A DNA stretch of 64,000 bases, from positions 186,001-250,000 of the forward strand of contig NZ_BQHJ01000001.1 of the NCBI RefSeq assembly GCF_021603645.1, read 5' to 3'. The position numbers and the translations under genes are program-made. Source of the DNA: Pseudomonas pseudonitroreducens. GTDB lineage: Bacteria > Pseudomonadota > Gammaproteobacteria > Pseudomonadales > Pseudomonadaceae. The notes under the pieces were generated by a model. The model made no database searches, was not told the origin of the DNA, and worked only from the letters and a program-made list of their open reading frames with translations. Positions 38,252 to 45,893 of the stretch are shown one piece after another (the first letter of the stretch is position 1; every line of letters begins with the position of its first letter).

Positions 38252-38857
38252 TCAATCGTAGCGGCCGCCGACGTCGGCTTTCGCCAGGGTTTCCGGCAGG
38301 ATGCGGCGGGCAGCGGTGTAATGCTTCTTCCAGTAGTCGCCACCGAGGTCGGAGACCCGGACCTTCTGGCCGCGGCGCGGTGCATGGACGAACTGGTTGT
38401 CACCGACGTAGATGCCGACATGGTCGACATTGCGGCGGTTGTGGATGCGGAAGAACACCAGATCGCCGGGCTGCAGGTCGCCACGCGCCACTTTCGAGTT
38501 GCCGCGCATGCTGTACATCTGCTGCGCGGTACGCGGCAGGTCGACTTCGTCGACGTTCTGGAACACGTAGTTCACAAGGCCGCTGCAATCGAAGCCGCGC
38601 TTGGGCGAAGTGCCGCCCCAGCGGTAAGGCGTGCCGATCATGCTGTAGGCGCGCTGGGTAACCTGGTGCGCCTCGCTCTTGGTCGGCTTGACCTGCTTGG
38701 CGTTGAAGGTCAGCAGGGCGCTGCCCTGGACCGGGACTCGCAGATCAACCGGTGCGGGTTGATAGGTGCGCGTGATCTTGGAGGAGGCGGTTGCCTCAGT
38801 GGCGGCCAACAGGGTCGCCAAGCCTATGGAAAGGCATGTCAAAAGGGTACTTCGCAT
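38252..38857 (-). CDS. Secreted NlpC/P60 peptidoglycan endopeptidase
   Basis: 201-residue protein with a signal peptide (MRSTLLTCLSIGLATLLAAT, cleavage near residue 24) and an NlpC/P60 domain from about 70. Catalytic Cys is in RGFDCSGLVNY, His in DHVGIYVG and the third polar residue His in QFVHAP. Such enzymes cut peptide cross-bridges in the periplasm and are relatives of Spr/MepS. No lipobox is visible, so it is probably soluble. It is convergent with rarD, and a 340-base gene-free stretch lies upstream. A hairpin at 38224-38246 between the two genes may end one or both transcripts. Confidence 0.88.
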   Translation of the reverse strand: MRSTLLTCLSIGLATLLAATEATASSKITRTYQPAPVDLRVPVQGSALLTFNAKQVKPTKSEAHQVTQRAYSMIGTPYRWGGTSPKRGFDCSGLVNYVFQNVDEVDLPRTAQQMYSMRGNSKVARGDLQPGDLVFFRIHNRRNVDHVGIYVGDNQFVHAPRRGQKVRVSDLGGDYWKKHYTAARRILPETLAKADVGGRYD

Positions 38858-39200
38858 TCGGCATGTCTTCTTGCTGGTTGATATCGCCCAGACTCCGCTG
38901 GATCGCCATTGTTATCGGCGTGGTTTCCTTTGGTCCGCTCAAAAATTCCACGCATTCTGAACGACTTTTCATGACAGTTCGTACCGTCCGTCGATTCTGA
39001 CAAATACCCTGTGACTTGTAGGACGCTGCGTGACATGTGCTCTGACGTATCAGTCACGGCCTGACCTTATAGCCGGAAGCCCTATAAAACGGGGCTTGCG
39101 GCCGCGCGACGGAAAGCCGGCGGGTTAATGGCCAAAAGCCAGGCGCTTAACGTTTCTTAAGGAAAAACCCGACGAAATGCAGGTAATTGAGCCGTGCGAG
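38858..39200. other. Gene-free region upstream of the NlpC/P60 gene
   Basis: About 340 bases without a convincing gene. The strand leading to the NlpC/P60 gene is AT-richer near 38880-38960, which may hold its promoter, but no clear -35/-10 pair could be chosen. I see no REP arms here. Confidence 0.5.
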
Positions 39201-39605
39201 TCAGTGCAGGTGGGCCAGCAGAGCGGGGAGGACCTGCTCGCGCAGCAGCGGGGCAAGGTTGTGCGGGTAATCGCCGGTGGGGTCCAGCCAGGCGAGCTCT
39301 TCCAGCTCGGCGGCAGGCTGGACGGCGTGGGGCAGGGCGGCGATGAAGACCTCGGCGTCCACGCGCATGTCCGGTTCGTTGGCGGCGTTGGCCTGGAACT
39401 GGCCCAGAGGAGTCAGCGCAGCGGTCGCCAGGTGCAGGTCGAGCTCTTCGCCCAGTTCGCGCAGCAGGGCCTGGACCGAGGTTTCGCCGGGCTCGTGCTT
39501 GCCGCCGGGCAGCATGAACGCCTGGGTGCCACGCTTGCGTACCAGTAGCAGGCGTCCGGCGTCATCCAGCAGACAAGCGGCGGCGATACGAATGGTGGCG
39601 GTCAT
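39201..39605 (-). CDS. Nudix hydrolase, MutT-like
   Basis: 134-residue Nudix protein. The box GGKHEPGETSVQALLRELGEEL matches Gx5Ex7REUxEExGU well. It begins MTATIRIAAACLLDDAGRLLLV, as in MutT-like or ADP-ribose pyrophosphatase-like enzymes, and ends with a hydrophobic helix. Its start overlaps the stop of the RibD-like reductase gene by four bases, so they form an operon. The substrate cannot be fixed. Confidence 0.85.
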   Translation of the reverse strand: MTATIRIAAACLLDDAGRLLLVRKRGTQAFMLPGGKHEPGETSVQALLRELGEELDLHLATAALTPLGQFQANAANEPDMRVDAEVFIAALPHAVQPAAELEELAWLDPTGDYPHNLAPLLREQVLPALLAHLH

Positions 39606-40147
39606 GGCGAGGGCGTTTCCTTCAGAACCTGGTAGCGCATCTGCACGATGCCGCTAGGGAAGCTGCGCTGCTCCAGCAGCTGCAGGCGTTGCTCGAGGCC
39701 GATGCTGAACAGCGGAATGCCGGCACCGAGCAGGTGCGGAATGATGCTGACGATCACTTCGTCGAGCAAGCCTCCTGCGAGGAAGTTACCCGCCAGGCTG
39801 CCGCCGCCGACCAGCCAGATGCGCTCGCAGCCGCGTGCCTCCAGCGAAGCCAGGGCGTCCACCGGCGCGTAATGTTCCAGTTCCACCTGAGGGGCGGCCT
39901 TGGGCAGGTGGTTGGAGCGGGTCATCACCAGCGCGGGCTTGTCCGGATAGGGCCATTCCCCCTGTTTCAGACAGAACAGGTACGTGGCGCGGCCCATGAG
40001 CAGGCCGTCGATGCTGGAGTAGAACGCGTGGTAGCCATGGTCGTCGGTTTCGCTGCCATAACCTTCGAGCCAGTCCACGCTGCCGTCCGGGCGTGCGATA
40101 TAGCCGTCAAGGCTGGCGGCCACATAATAGATGAGAGTCGATGGCAC
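39602..40147 (-). CDS. RibD C-terminal / dihydrofolate-reductase-like protein
   Basis: 181-residue single-domain protein of the DHFR-like fold found at the C-terminus of RibD (YwjB/YyaP group). Hallmarks are IYYVAASLDGYIARPDGSVDWL at the start, SIDGLLMGRATY, and IWLVGGGSLAGNFLAGGLLDEV, with the glycine-rich NADPH site. Actual substrate is unknown; the riboflavin pathway itself is not implied. The start is GTG at 40147, chosen because AAGGAG lies just upstream; a longer frame reaches 40288 without homology. It is co-translated with a Nudix enzyme. Confidence 0.82.
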   Translation of the reverse strand: MPSTLIYYVAASLDGYIARPDGSVDWLEGYGSETDDHGYHAFYSSIDGLLMGRATYLFCLKQGEWPYPDKPALVMTRSNHLPKAAPQVELEHYAPVDALASLEARGCERIWLVGGGSLAGNFLAGGLLDEVIVSIIPHLLGAGIPLFSIGLEQRLQLLEQRSFPSGIVQMRYQVLKETPSP

Positions 40148-40333
40148 CTGTTTTCTCCTTTTTGTCAGGCCCATCAGAGCATGGCATCGCCTTTCGAAGG
40201 GCGCCGCTACGTTTGTCGGGTTATTGACGCGGCACCGCCCGCGCGCAGGCGGCTGGCAATATTTCCAGCGCGCGGGCTCGGCAAACATTAAGCTATGCAG
40301 CTATTTGGTCTTTACGTGATATCGAGGTCTGCC

Positions 40334-41656
40334 TTGTTCTCCCAATTCGCCCTGCACGAACGCCTGCTGAAGGCGCTCGATTCTCTGTCCTTCACCGAGC
40401 CGACCCCGGTCCAGGCGGCGGCCATTCCGAAGGCCCTGGAGGGGCGCGACCTGCGGGTAACGGCGCAGACCGGCAGCGGCAAGACCGCCGCTTTCGTCCT
40501 GCCGCTGCTGCATCGCCTGCTCACCGAGGAAAAGCCCAAGAGCGGCGCTCGCGCGCTGATCCTGCTGCCGACCCGTGAGCTGGCCCAGCAGACTCTCAAG
40601 GAAGTCGAGCGCTTCGCCCAGTTCACCTACATCAAGGCTTGCCTGATCACCGGCGGCGAAGATTTCAAGGTGCAGGGCGCACGCCTGCGCAAGAACCCGG
40701 AAATCATCATCGGCACGCCGGGCCGCCTGAACGAGCAGTTCAACGCCGGCAACCTGCCGCTGGGCGATGTGGAAGTGCTGATCCTCGACGAAGCCGACCG
40801 CATGCTCGACATGGGCTTCTCCGAGGACGTCCTCAAGCTCGCCGCACAGTGCCCGGCCGAGCGCCAGACCCTGCTGTTCTCCGCCACCACTGGCAGCGGC
40901 CTGCACGAGATGGTTGAGAAGGTCCTGCGCGAGCCCGAGTTCCTGCAGCTCAACCGCGTCAGCGAGCTGAATGAAGATGTCAGCCAGCAGGTGATACTGA
41001 CCGACCACGTCGGCCACAAGGAACAGCTGCTGCAATGGTTGCTGACCAACGAGACTTATGAGAAGGCCATTGTCTTCACCAACACCCGCGTCGCCGCCGA
41101 CCGCCTGACTGGCCGGCTGATCGCCGCCGGGCACAAGGTTTTCGTGCTGCATGGCGAGAAGGACCAGAAGGACCGCAAGCTGGCCATCGAGCGCCTGAAG
41201 CAGGGCGCGGTGAAAATCCTCGTTGCCACCGACGTGGCAGCCCGTGGCCTGGACGTTGACAGCCTGGATTTGGTGATCAACTTCGATATCCCGCGTCGGG
41301 GCGACGAATACGTGCACCGCATCGGCCGTACTGGTCGCGCGGGCGCCGGCGGCACTGCGATCTCGCTGGTCGGCCATGGCGACTGGAACCTGATGTCGAG
41401 CATCGAGCGCTACCTCAAGCTGCGCTTCGAGCTGCGTGTCATCAATGAGCTGAAGGCCACCTACAAGGGGCCGAAGAAGGTCAAGGCGTCCGGCAAGGCG
41501 GCCGGCACCAAGAAGAAAAAGGATGACGCGAAGAAGACCGGCAGCAAGGCGGGGGCGAAGAAAAAGCCAGCCGCCCGCCCCAAGGCCGGCCCGTCGAAGG
41601 TCGTGAGCCAGGATGGCCTGGCGCCGCTCAAGCGCAAGAAGCCGGCAGCGGAATAA
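40334..41656 (+). CDS. DEAD-box ATP-dependent RNA helicase
   Basis: 440-residue helicase with all DEAD-box motifs: Q motif near residue 24 (FTEPTPVQAAAIP), AQTGSGKT, PTRELA, TPGR, DEAD in LDEADRML, SAT, ARGLD and HRIGRTGR. A Lys/Ala-rich basic tail from about 380 to 440 probably binds RNA. It resembles the SrmB-like group of Pseudomonas helicases. The likely start is a TTG at 40334 (family N-terminus FSQFALHERL) with GAGG upstream; an in-frame ATG at 40295 would add 13 unrelated residues. A hairpin terminator follows. Confidence 0.88.
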   Translation: MFSQFALHERLLKALDSLSFTEPTPVQAAAIPKALEGRDLRVTAQTGSGKTAAFVLPLLHRLLTEEKPKSGARALILLPTRELAQQTLKEVERFAQFTYIKACLITGGEDFKVQGARLRKNPEIIIGTPGRLNEQFNAGNLPLGDVEVLILDEADRMLDMGFSEDVLKLAAQCPAERQTLLFSATTGSGLHEMVEKVLREPEFLQLNRVSELNEDVSQQVILTDHVGHKEQLLQWLLTNETYEKAIVFTNTRVAADRLTGRLIAAGHKVFVLHGEKDQKDRKLAIERLKQGAVKILVATDVAARGLDVDSLDLVINFDIPRRGDEYVHRIGRTGRAGAGGTAISLVGHGDWNLMSSIERYLKLRFELRVINELKATYKGPKKVKASGKAAGTKKKKDDAKKTGSKAGAKKKPAARPKAGPSKVVSQDGLAPLKRKKPAAE

Positions 41657-41674
41657 GCCTTCCGCGTCACGCCA

Positions 41675-41704
41675 GACGCCTCTCCTGACCGAGAGGCGTT
41701 TTTG
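41675..41704. terminator. Terminator shared by the DEAD-box and MFS genes
   Basis: ACGCCTCTC pairs with GAGAGGCGT around CTGACC and is followed by five T. It sits between convergent genes and mainly ends the helicase transcript. Confidence 0.85.
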
Positions 41705-41716
41705 TTTCTGCGCCGG

Positions 41717-43381
41717 TCAGCCCAGTGTCTCCGGTGGCGCTTCATAGCTACTCGACTCGTAACTCACTCCGTGGCGAATCACCGGTGGCGCGTCGCCGTC
41801 GTGGAGGCTGGTCACGTTGTCGATGATGGTCTTGTCCTCCAGGGTGAGGCGGTCGAGCATGCGCAGGTGGCCGATCCAGTTGTCCACCAGGAACAGTTCC
41901 TGCCAGATCTCGGGGTTGCTCACGTCGCGGTACAGCGCCCAGCGTTCCGCGCCGTTGCGCAGGCGCAGGCGGCGCAGCGGCTTGGCGGCGCGGACAAAGT
42001 CGCGGGTGCGCTCGGCTGGTATCCGGTACTCGATGGAGACCAGCACCGAACCCCGCTCGGGGTTGAACACGAAGGTCGGCTGGCCCGGTACGCCGCCCGG
42101 TGCGCGGGCAATGCTGGCGGAGTTGAGCTCCGGCAGGCGCGAGTTGTAGAGCAATGCCACGGAGATCAGCAGCAGGCAGCCGGCGGCAATCAACGCGCCT
42201 TGCACGCCCATGGTTTCGGCGAAGTGACCCCAGAGGAAGGAGCCGGCCGCCAGGCCGCCGTAGATCGCCGTCTGATAGAGCGCCAGGGCGCGCGCCTTGA
42301 CCCAGTCGGGCACGAGGATCTGCACGGCCGAGTTGTAGGTGGCGACAGCGGCGATCCAGCAGGCGCCGCCGAGCACCAGCGCGGGGAAGATCACCCAGAG
42401 ATTGTCGACCCAGCCCAGGGTCAGCATGACCAGTGCCAGGGTCGCGGCGGCGAAGCTGATCAGCCGGCTGCTGCCCAGCCATTGCCGTGCCTTGCTCACG
42501 ACCGTGCTGGCGACGATGGCACCGAGCCCGAGGGCGCCGAGCATGTAGCCGTACACCGAGGCACTGCCGTCCGGGTTGCGGTGTGCCAGCAGCGGCAGCA
42601 AAGCCCAGACTGCGCTCGCCGACAGGCCGAAGACCGCTGAGCGCAGCATCACCAGGCGAGTGACGCTGGAGTACTGGGTGAAACGCAGCGCGGCGATCAC
42701 GCCTTCGAAGATGTGCTCCGGCGGCAGGGTGCGCTTGGGCACGTCGCGGCGCCATTGCCAGATCGCCCAGATCAGCGCGGCATAGCAGATGCAGTTGAAC
42801 AGGAATACCCAGGAGGCCCCGGTGGCCGACAGCAGCAGGCCACCGATGGCCGGGCCGACGGCGCGGGCGACGTTGTAGTTGACGCTGTTGAGCAGCACCG
42901 CATCGCCGAGCATGCGCGGCGGCACCTGCTCGTTCACCGCCGCCTGCCAGGCGGGAATGGTGATCGAGCTGCCCAGCGACAGCCAGAGGATCGACACGAT
43001 CAGCATCAGCGGGTCGAGATAGCCCATGAACGCCAGCACCGTCACCAGCGCGGCGCCGGAGAGTTCCACCGTCAGGCCCACCAGCATGATCTTGCGGCGG
43101 TCGTGGTTGTCGGCCAGCACACCGGACATGATCGACAGCAGCACCAGCGGCAGCGCCGAGGCGACCTGGATCATCGCCACCATCAGCGGGCTCGCGTGGG
43201 CCTCGGTGACGACCCAGGCGGCGGCCACCGATTGCGCCCAGGTGCCCAGGTTGGCGAACAGGTTGCAGATCCAGATGATGCGGAACGCGGCGATGCTGAA
43301 GGGCGCGAGGACGCCGCTGCGGGGTTCTGCTGGATCGGGCTTGAGGGGGAGGTCTTGCTTGGGTGAAACGGACTGCAGCAT
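41717..43381 (-). CDS. MFS exporter with C-terminal ABM-like domain (EntS/DUF894 type)
   Basis: 554-residue protein. Residues about 25-425 hold twelve hydrophobic helices of the MFS_3 group, which includes the enterobactin exporter EntS, with the loop-2 motif GVLADNHDRRKIMLVG. From about 430 a soluble domain follows, resembling the ABM/dimeric barrel fold (SIEYRIPAERTRDF ... GAERWALYRDVSNPEIWQELFLVDNW). That tail is known in this subfamily; its role is unclear. Start ATG at 43381 (MLQSVSPKQDL); the frame stays open to 43585. It is divergent from the phospholipase C-like gene. Substrate unknown. Confidence 0.85.
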   Translation of the reverse strand: MLQSVSPKQDLPLKPDPAEPRSGVLAPFSIAAFRIIWICNLFANLGTWAQSVAAAWVVTEAHASPLMVAMIQVASALPLVLLSIMSGVLADNHDRRKIMLVGLTVELSGAALVTVLAFMGYLDPLMLIVSILWLSLGSSITIPAWQAAVNEQVPPRMLGDAVLLNSVNYNVARAVGPAIGGLLLSATGASWVFLFNCICYAALIWAIWQWRRDVPKRTLPPEHIFEGVIAALRFTQYSSVTRLVMLRSAVFGLSASAVWALLPLLAHRNPDGSASVYGYMLGALGLGAIVASTVVSKARQWLGSSRLISFAAATLALVMLTLGWVDNLWVIFPALVLGGACWIAAVATYNSAVQILVPDWVKARALALYQTAIYGGLAAGSFLWGHFAETMGVQGALIAAGCLLLISVALLYNSRLPELNSASIARAPGGVPGQPTFVFNPERGSVLVSIEYRIPAERTRDFVRAAKPLRRLRLRNGAERWALYRDVSNPEIWQELFLVDNWIGHLRMLDRLTLEDKTIIDNVTSLHDGDAPPVIRHGVSYESSSYEAPPETLG

Positions 43382-43602
43382 GGGGACGCCCTTATTTCGA
43401 GTGGCTGGCACGCGCGTGGAACCGGTGCCTATCCATGCCGGGGAAGTGTAGTGGCTGAGTCGGTATGCGCCATTGATGATGGTCAGACGTGGCGTTATCG
43501 GTGACACGCGCTGGCAAGCTTCGACAGTGCCTGCGCGGTTCTGGATTGTTAGGCTGCGTCGGAATTTTCCACATTGCACTGCCAAATAAGAGCGAAGAGC
43601 CG

Positions 43603-44898
43603 ATGAAGCGACTTTCCACCTGCCTGCTGGCCGGCCTGCTGGCCCTGCCGCAAAGCCTCTGGGCCTGGTCCAATCACACCCTGGGCAGCTATATCGCCCT
43701 GCAGCAATTACCGGCGGTTGCCCGGGCCCCCGAGGTCGAGGTCGAACCGCTGGAAAGCTTCATCAGCCAGCAGCGCGCCGGCCTGGTAAAGCTGCTGGAC
43801 GAGCAGGAAGCCTACGCTCGCGAGCACTTCCGCCAGTACCCGCCGCGCCCGGATGACCTGCGCCTGAGCGAAGACGGCCGCGACGACCTGCGCCAGGCCT
43901 TCCTCATGGCGCTGCGCCTGAACCCCGAGATCAAGCTGGCCACCGCGGTGCAGCCGCCACCCGGCGGCGAACTGCCGAATCACGTCGCGCTGCAACCGGC
44001 GGAGGTGCTGGTGTTCCGCAACCTGTCCGGCTGGAACCAGTGGCGCTTCGTGCAGTTGCAGGCGGGCGAGAAGATTCCCGCAATCGATGTGCTGGCCAGC
44101 GCCGCCGACGAGCCGGACTTCGGCCACGATATCAACCTGTTCAGCGACAACCCCGGCGAGGCTGGCCAGCGTTATGGCTTCGGCACTCAGCCGTTCGGCG
44201 ACCCGCGCTATGAATTCAGCTCCCAGGCGCCGTTCCACATGGGCTTCTACCACGAGGACGCGATCATCTTCACCGGCGCGCCGTACCTGGAGCGCAATTG
44301 GCCGGAGTGGCGCGCTTACCAGTTCTACGGCCTGGCGCGCTTCGCCTTCGACAAGGGCCACCCGTACTGGGGCTACCGTTTCCTCGGCTGGGCGATGCAT
44401 TACATCCAGGACATGACCCAGCCGTATCACTCGACGCCGCTGCCCGGTGAGACGACCACCAGCATGCTGTGGACGGCGGGCAAGTCCATCGCCGGTTTCG
44501 ATGCCGACAAGCAGGCCGCGATCCAGCGCGTGGCGGACCGGCATACGGGCGTCGAGCGTTATCAGGTGGACTGGCTGCGCGAGACGCTGCGCCTGGGCGG
44601 GCAGTCGCCGTTGCTGGCGGCCTATGCGGATGTCAGTACCGATGGCGGTTATCCACCGTATTTGACGGAGTATCTGCGCGAGGTGGTGGCGAGCGAGTCC
44701 CATGCCCATGCGGCGGCGTTCGACGCGGCGATCGGCCATTGGCTGGAAAACGAGAAGGCGCCGGCGGGGGATTTCAGCGCGGGGAACTCACCGGAACCGT
44801 TCCGGCACGATGAGGCGTTGGATGAGCAGATTCTGCAGTTGATCCGGCACTTCGGCGCACACAGTCGCAATATTGCGAAAGCGGCGCTGCAGCCGTAA
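43603..44898 (+). CDS. Secreted zinc-dependent phospholipase C / P1 nuclease-like protein
   Basis: 431-residue exported protein. The signal peptide (MKRLSTCLLAGLLALPQSLWA) should be cleaved just before Trp22, giving a mature N-terminal WSNHTLG. In Bacillus-type zinc phospholipase C and P1 nuclease the mature N-terminal Trp binds zinc, so this fits. The signature HYIQDMTQPYHSTP near residue 266 supplies His, Asp and His ligands. Other candidate His/Asp ligands are FGHD near 174 and HMGFYHED near 212. Whether it cuts phospholipids or nucleic acids is not known. It is divergent from the MFS exporter and convergent with DUF2790 copy 2. A GC hairpin without a T-run lies between 44917 and 44939. 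Confidence 0.75.
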   Translation: MKRLSTCLLAGLLALPQSLWAWSNHTLGSYIALQQLPAVARAPEVEVEPLESFISQQRAGLVKLLDEQEAYAREHFRQYPPRPDDLRLSEDGRDDLRQAFLMALRLNPEIKLATAVQPPPGGELPNHVALQPAEVLVFRNLSGWNQWRFVQLQAGEKIPAIDVLASAADEPDFGHDINLFSDNPGEAGQRYGFGTQPFGDPRYEFSSQAPFHMGFYHEDAIIFTGAPYLERNWPEWRAYQFYGLARFAFDKGHPYWGYRFLGWAMHYIQDMTQPYHSTPLPGETTTSMLWTAGKSIAGFDADKQAAIQRVADRHTGVERYQVDWLRETLRLGGQSPLLAAYADVSTDGGYPPYLTEYLREVVASESHAHAAAFDAAIGHWLENEKAPAGDFSAGNSPEPFRHDEALDEQILQLIRHFGAHSRNIAKAALQP

Positions 44899-44956
44899 GG
44901 CAGGGCTGGCAGTCAAGCCGGGGCTGCGTGGGCCCCGGCGCAACTGCACAAGTCGC

Positions 44957-45220
44957 TTAGCCGCCGGAACAGCCGTTGCCCCACACCTGGTATTCGACGG
45001 TGTGGCGCTGACCCTGGGTATCTTCGTAGGTCATGCGCGCCGGCACGATGCCGCACTCGTTGGACACGTCGGTGGTCGAGATGACGTGGGCGACGTCCAG
45101 TTTCATGTCGTAGGTGTACTGCTCCACGGCCGCGCTTGGCGCCTGGTCGGCGGCGTTCACCTGCTCGGCCAGGGCGAGCGAAGAGAAGCCCAGCATGGCC
45201 AGGATGACTACAGCTTTCAT
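44957..45220 (-). CDS. Secreted DUF2790 protein (copy 2, with two cysteines)
   Basis: 87-residue protein with signal peptide MKAVVILAMLGFSSLALA (cleavage near residue 18-19) and a DUF2790 domain YTYDMKLDVAHVIS ... GIVPARMTYEDTQGQRHTVEYQVWG. It has Cys at NECGIVP and at NGCSGG near the C-terminus, which could form a disulfide in the periplasm; copy 1 at 14281 lacks both. The strong similarity of the two outside these sites points to an old duplication. Function unknown. Confidence 0.85.
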   Translation of the reverse strand: MKAVVILAMLGFSSLALAEQVNAADQAPSAAVEQYTYDMKLDVAHVISTTDVSNECGIVPARMTYEDTQGQRHTVEYQVWGNGCSGG

Positions 45221-45548
45221 GAATTTACCTGCCTTGTTCCCGGTGTCCGGACGTGACGGGTCCGTGACGTTCAGCGGGTGGCTGCGTCGGGAATCGTTGG
45301 GGTTGATTACGGGTCTTGGGTGGTGTTGCGGCGCGCGCTGTAACAGCACGGAAATAATAGGATTTACCTGACCTGAGTCATATATCCAGGCGCCAACAAG
45401 ACTTCGTACTCAGAGGCAACAATCCAGGATTGATGCGGGTTGCAGGGGTGCTCTTGCGGCGGGTGGTCGCAGGTTCTGGCAATTTCGGGATGCAGTTGCA
45501 GGGGGCGTAGGGGCAACTGTCTTTCTCGGGAAGCCCGTGTCGATGCTT

Positions 45549-45665
45549 TCCCCTCACCCCTGCCCTCTCTCAGGGGGAGAGGGAGCCCTCCGTGCCGGCT
45601 GTTGCCGACGTTTCATCCTGCATCGAACGGTCCCCTCTCCCCTTGGGAGAGGGCTAGGGTGAGGG
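45549..45665. repeat. Inverted repeat pair, family D (CCCTCACCC...CTCTCCC)
   Basis: Arm one at 45549-45584 (CCCCTCACCCCTGCCCTCTC onward) and arm two at 45631-45665 are near-inverse copies about 46 bases apart. Each arm also folds on itself (CCCTCTC / GAGAGGG). This type of element is seen between genes in many pseudomonads. Confidence 0.75.
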
Positions 45666-45687
45666 ATGGCCCAAGCGCAGAGGTATC

Positions 45688-45785
45688 TCGTAGGAGCGGA
45701 CTCCGTCCGCGATGTCTGGCATGCCGCTCTCAGGCTGAACCTGGCGATTGGATCAGCCGATCGCGGACGGAGTCCGCTCCTACGA
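45688..45785. repeat. REP-type inverted repeat pair, family B (copy 2)
   Basis: Perfect 25-base inverse arms at 45688-45712 and 45761-45785, with core GTAGGAGCGGACTCCGTCCG, differing by one base from the first family B element at 1056-1153. Confidence 0.85.
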
Positions 45786-45816
45786 AACGATCTGAAGTTC
45801 GGTGCCGTGCCGTGCG

Positions 45817-45884
45817 GTTCGCGAGCAAGCTCGCTCCTACAGGTGGGCGTCGGGTTTTTTGTAGGAGCGAGCTTGCTCGCGAAC
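45817..45884. repeat. REP-type inverted repeat pair, family A (copy 5)
   Basis: Perfect 24-base inverse arms at 45817-45840 and 45861-45884 with a 20-base spacer. Here the order of arms is reversed compared with other copies (GTTCGCGAG arm first). It ends 9 bases from the FUSC stop codon. Confidence 0.85.
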
Positions 45885-45893
45885 CCGACCCGC

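Larger units (their letters stand above)
45221..45893. other. Gene-free region packed with repeats
   Basis: About 670 bases with no gene, between DUF2790 copy 2 and the FUSC gene. From 45549 to 45884 it is almost wholly made of inverted repeats of three families (listed separately). The first 300 bases contain an AT-richer stretch near 45340-45430 but no clear promoter. Confidence 0.7.
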
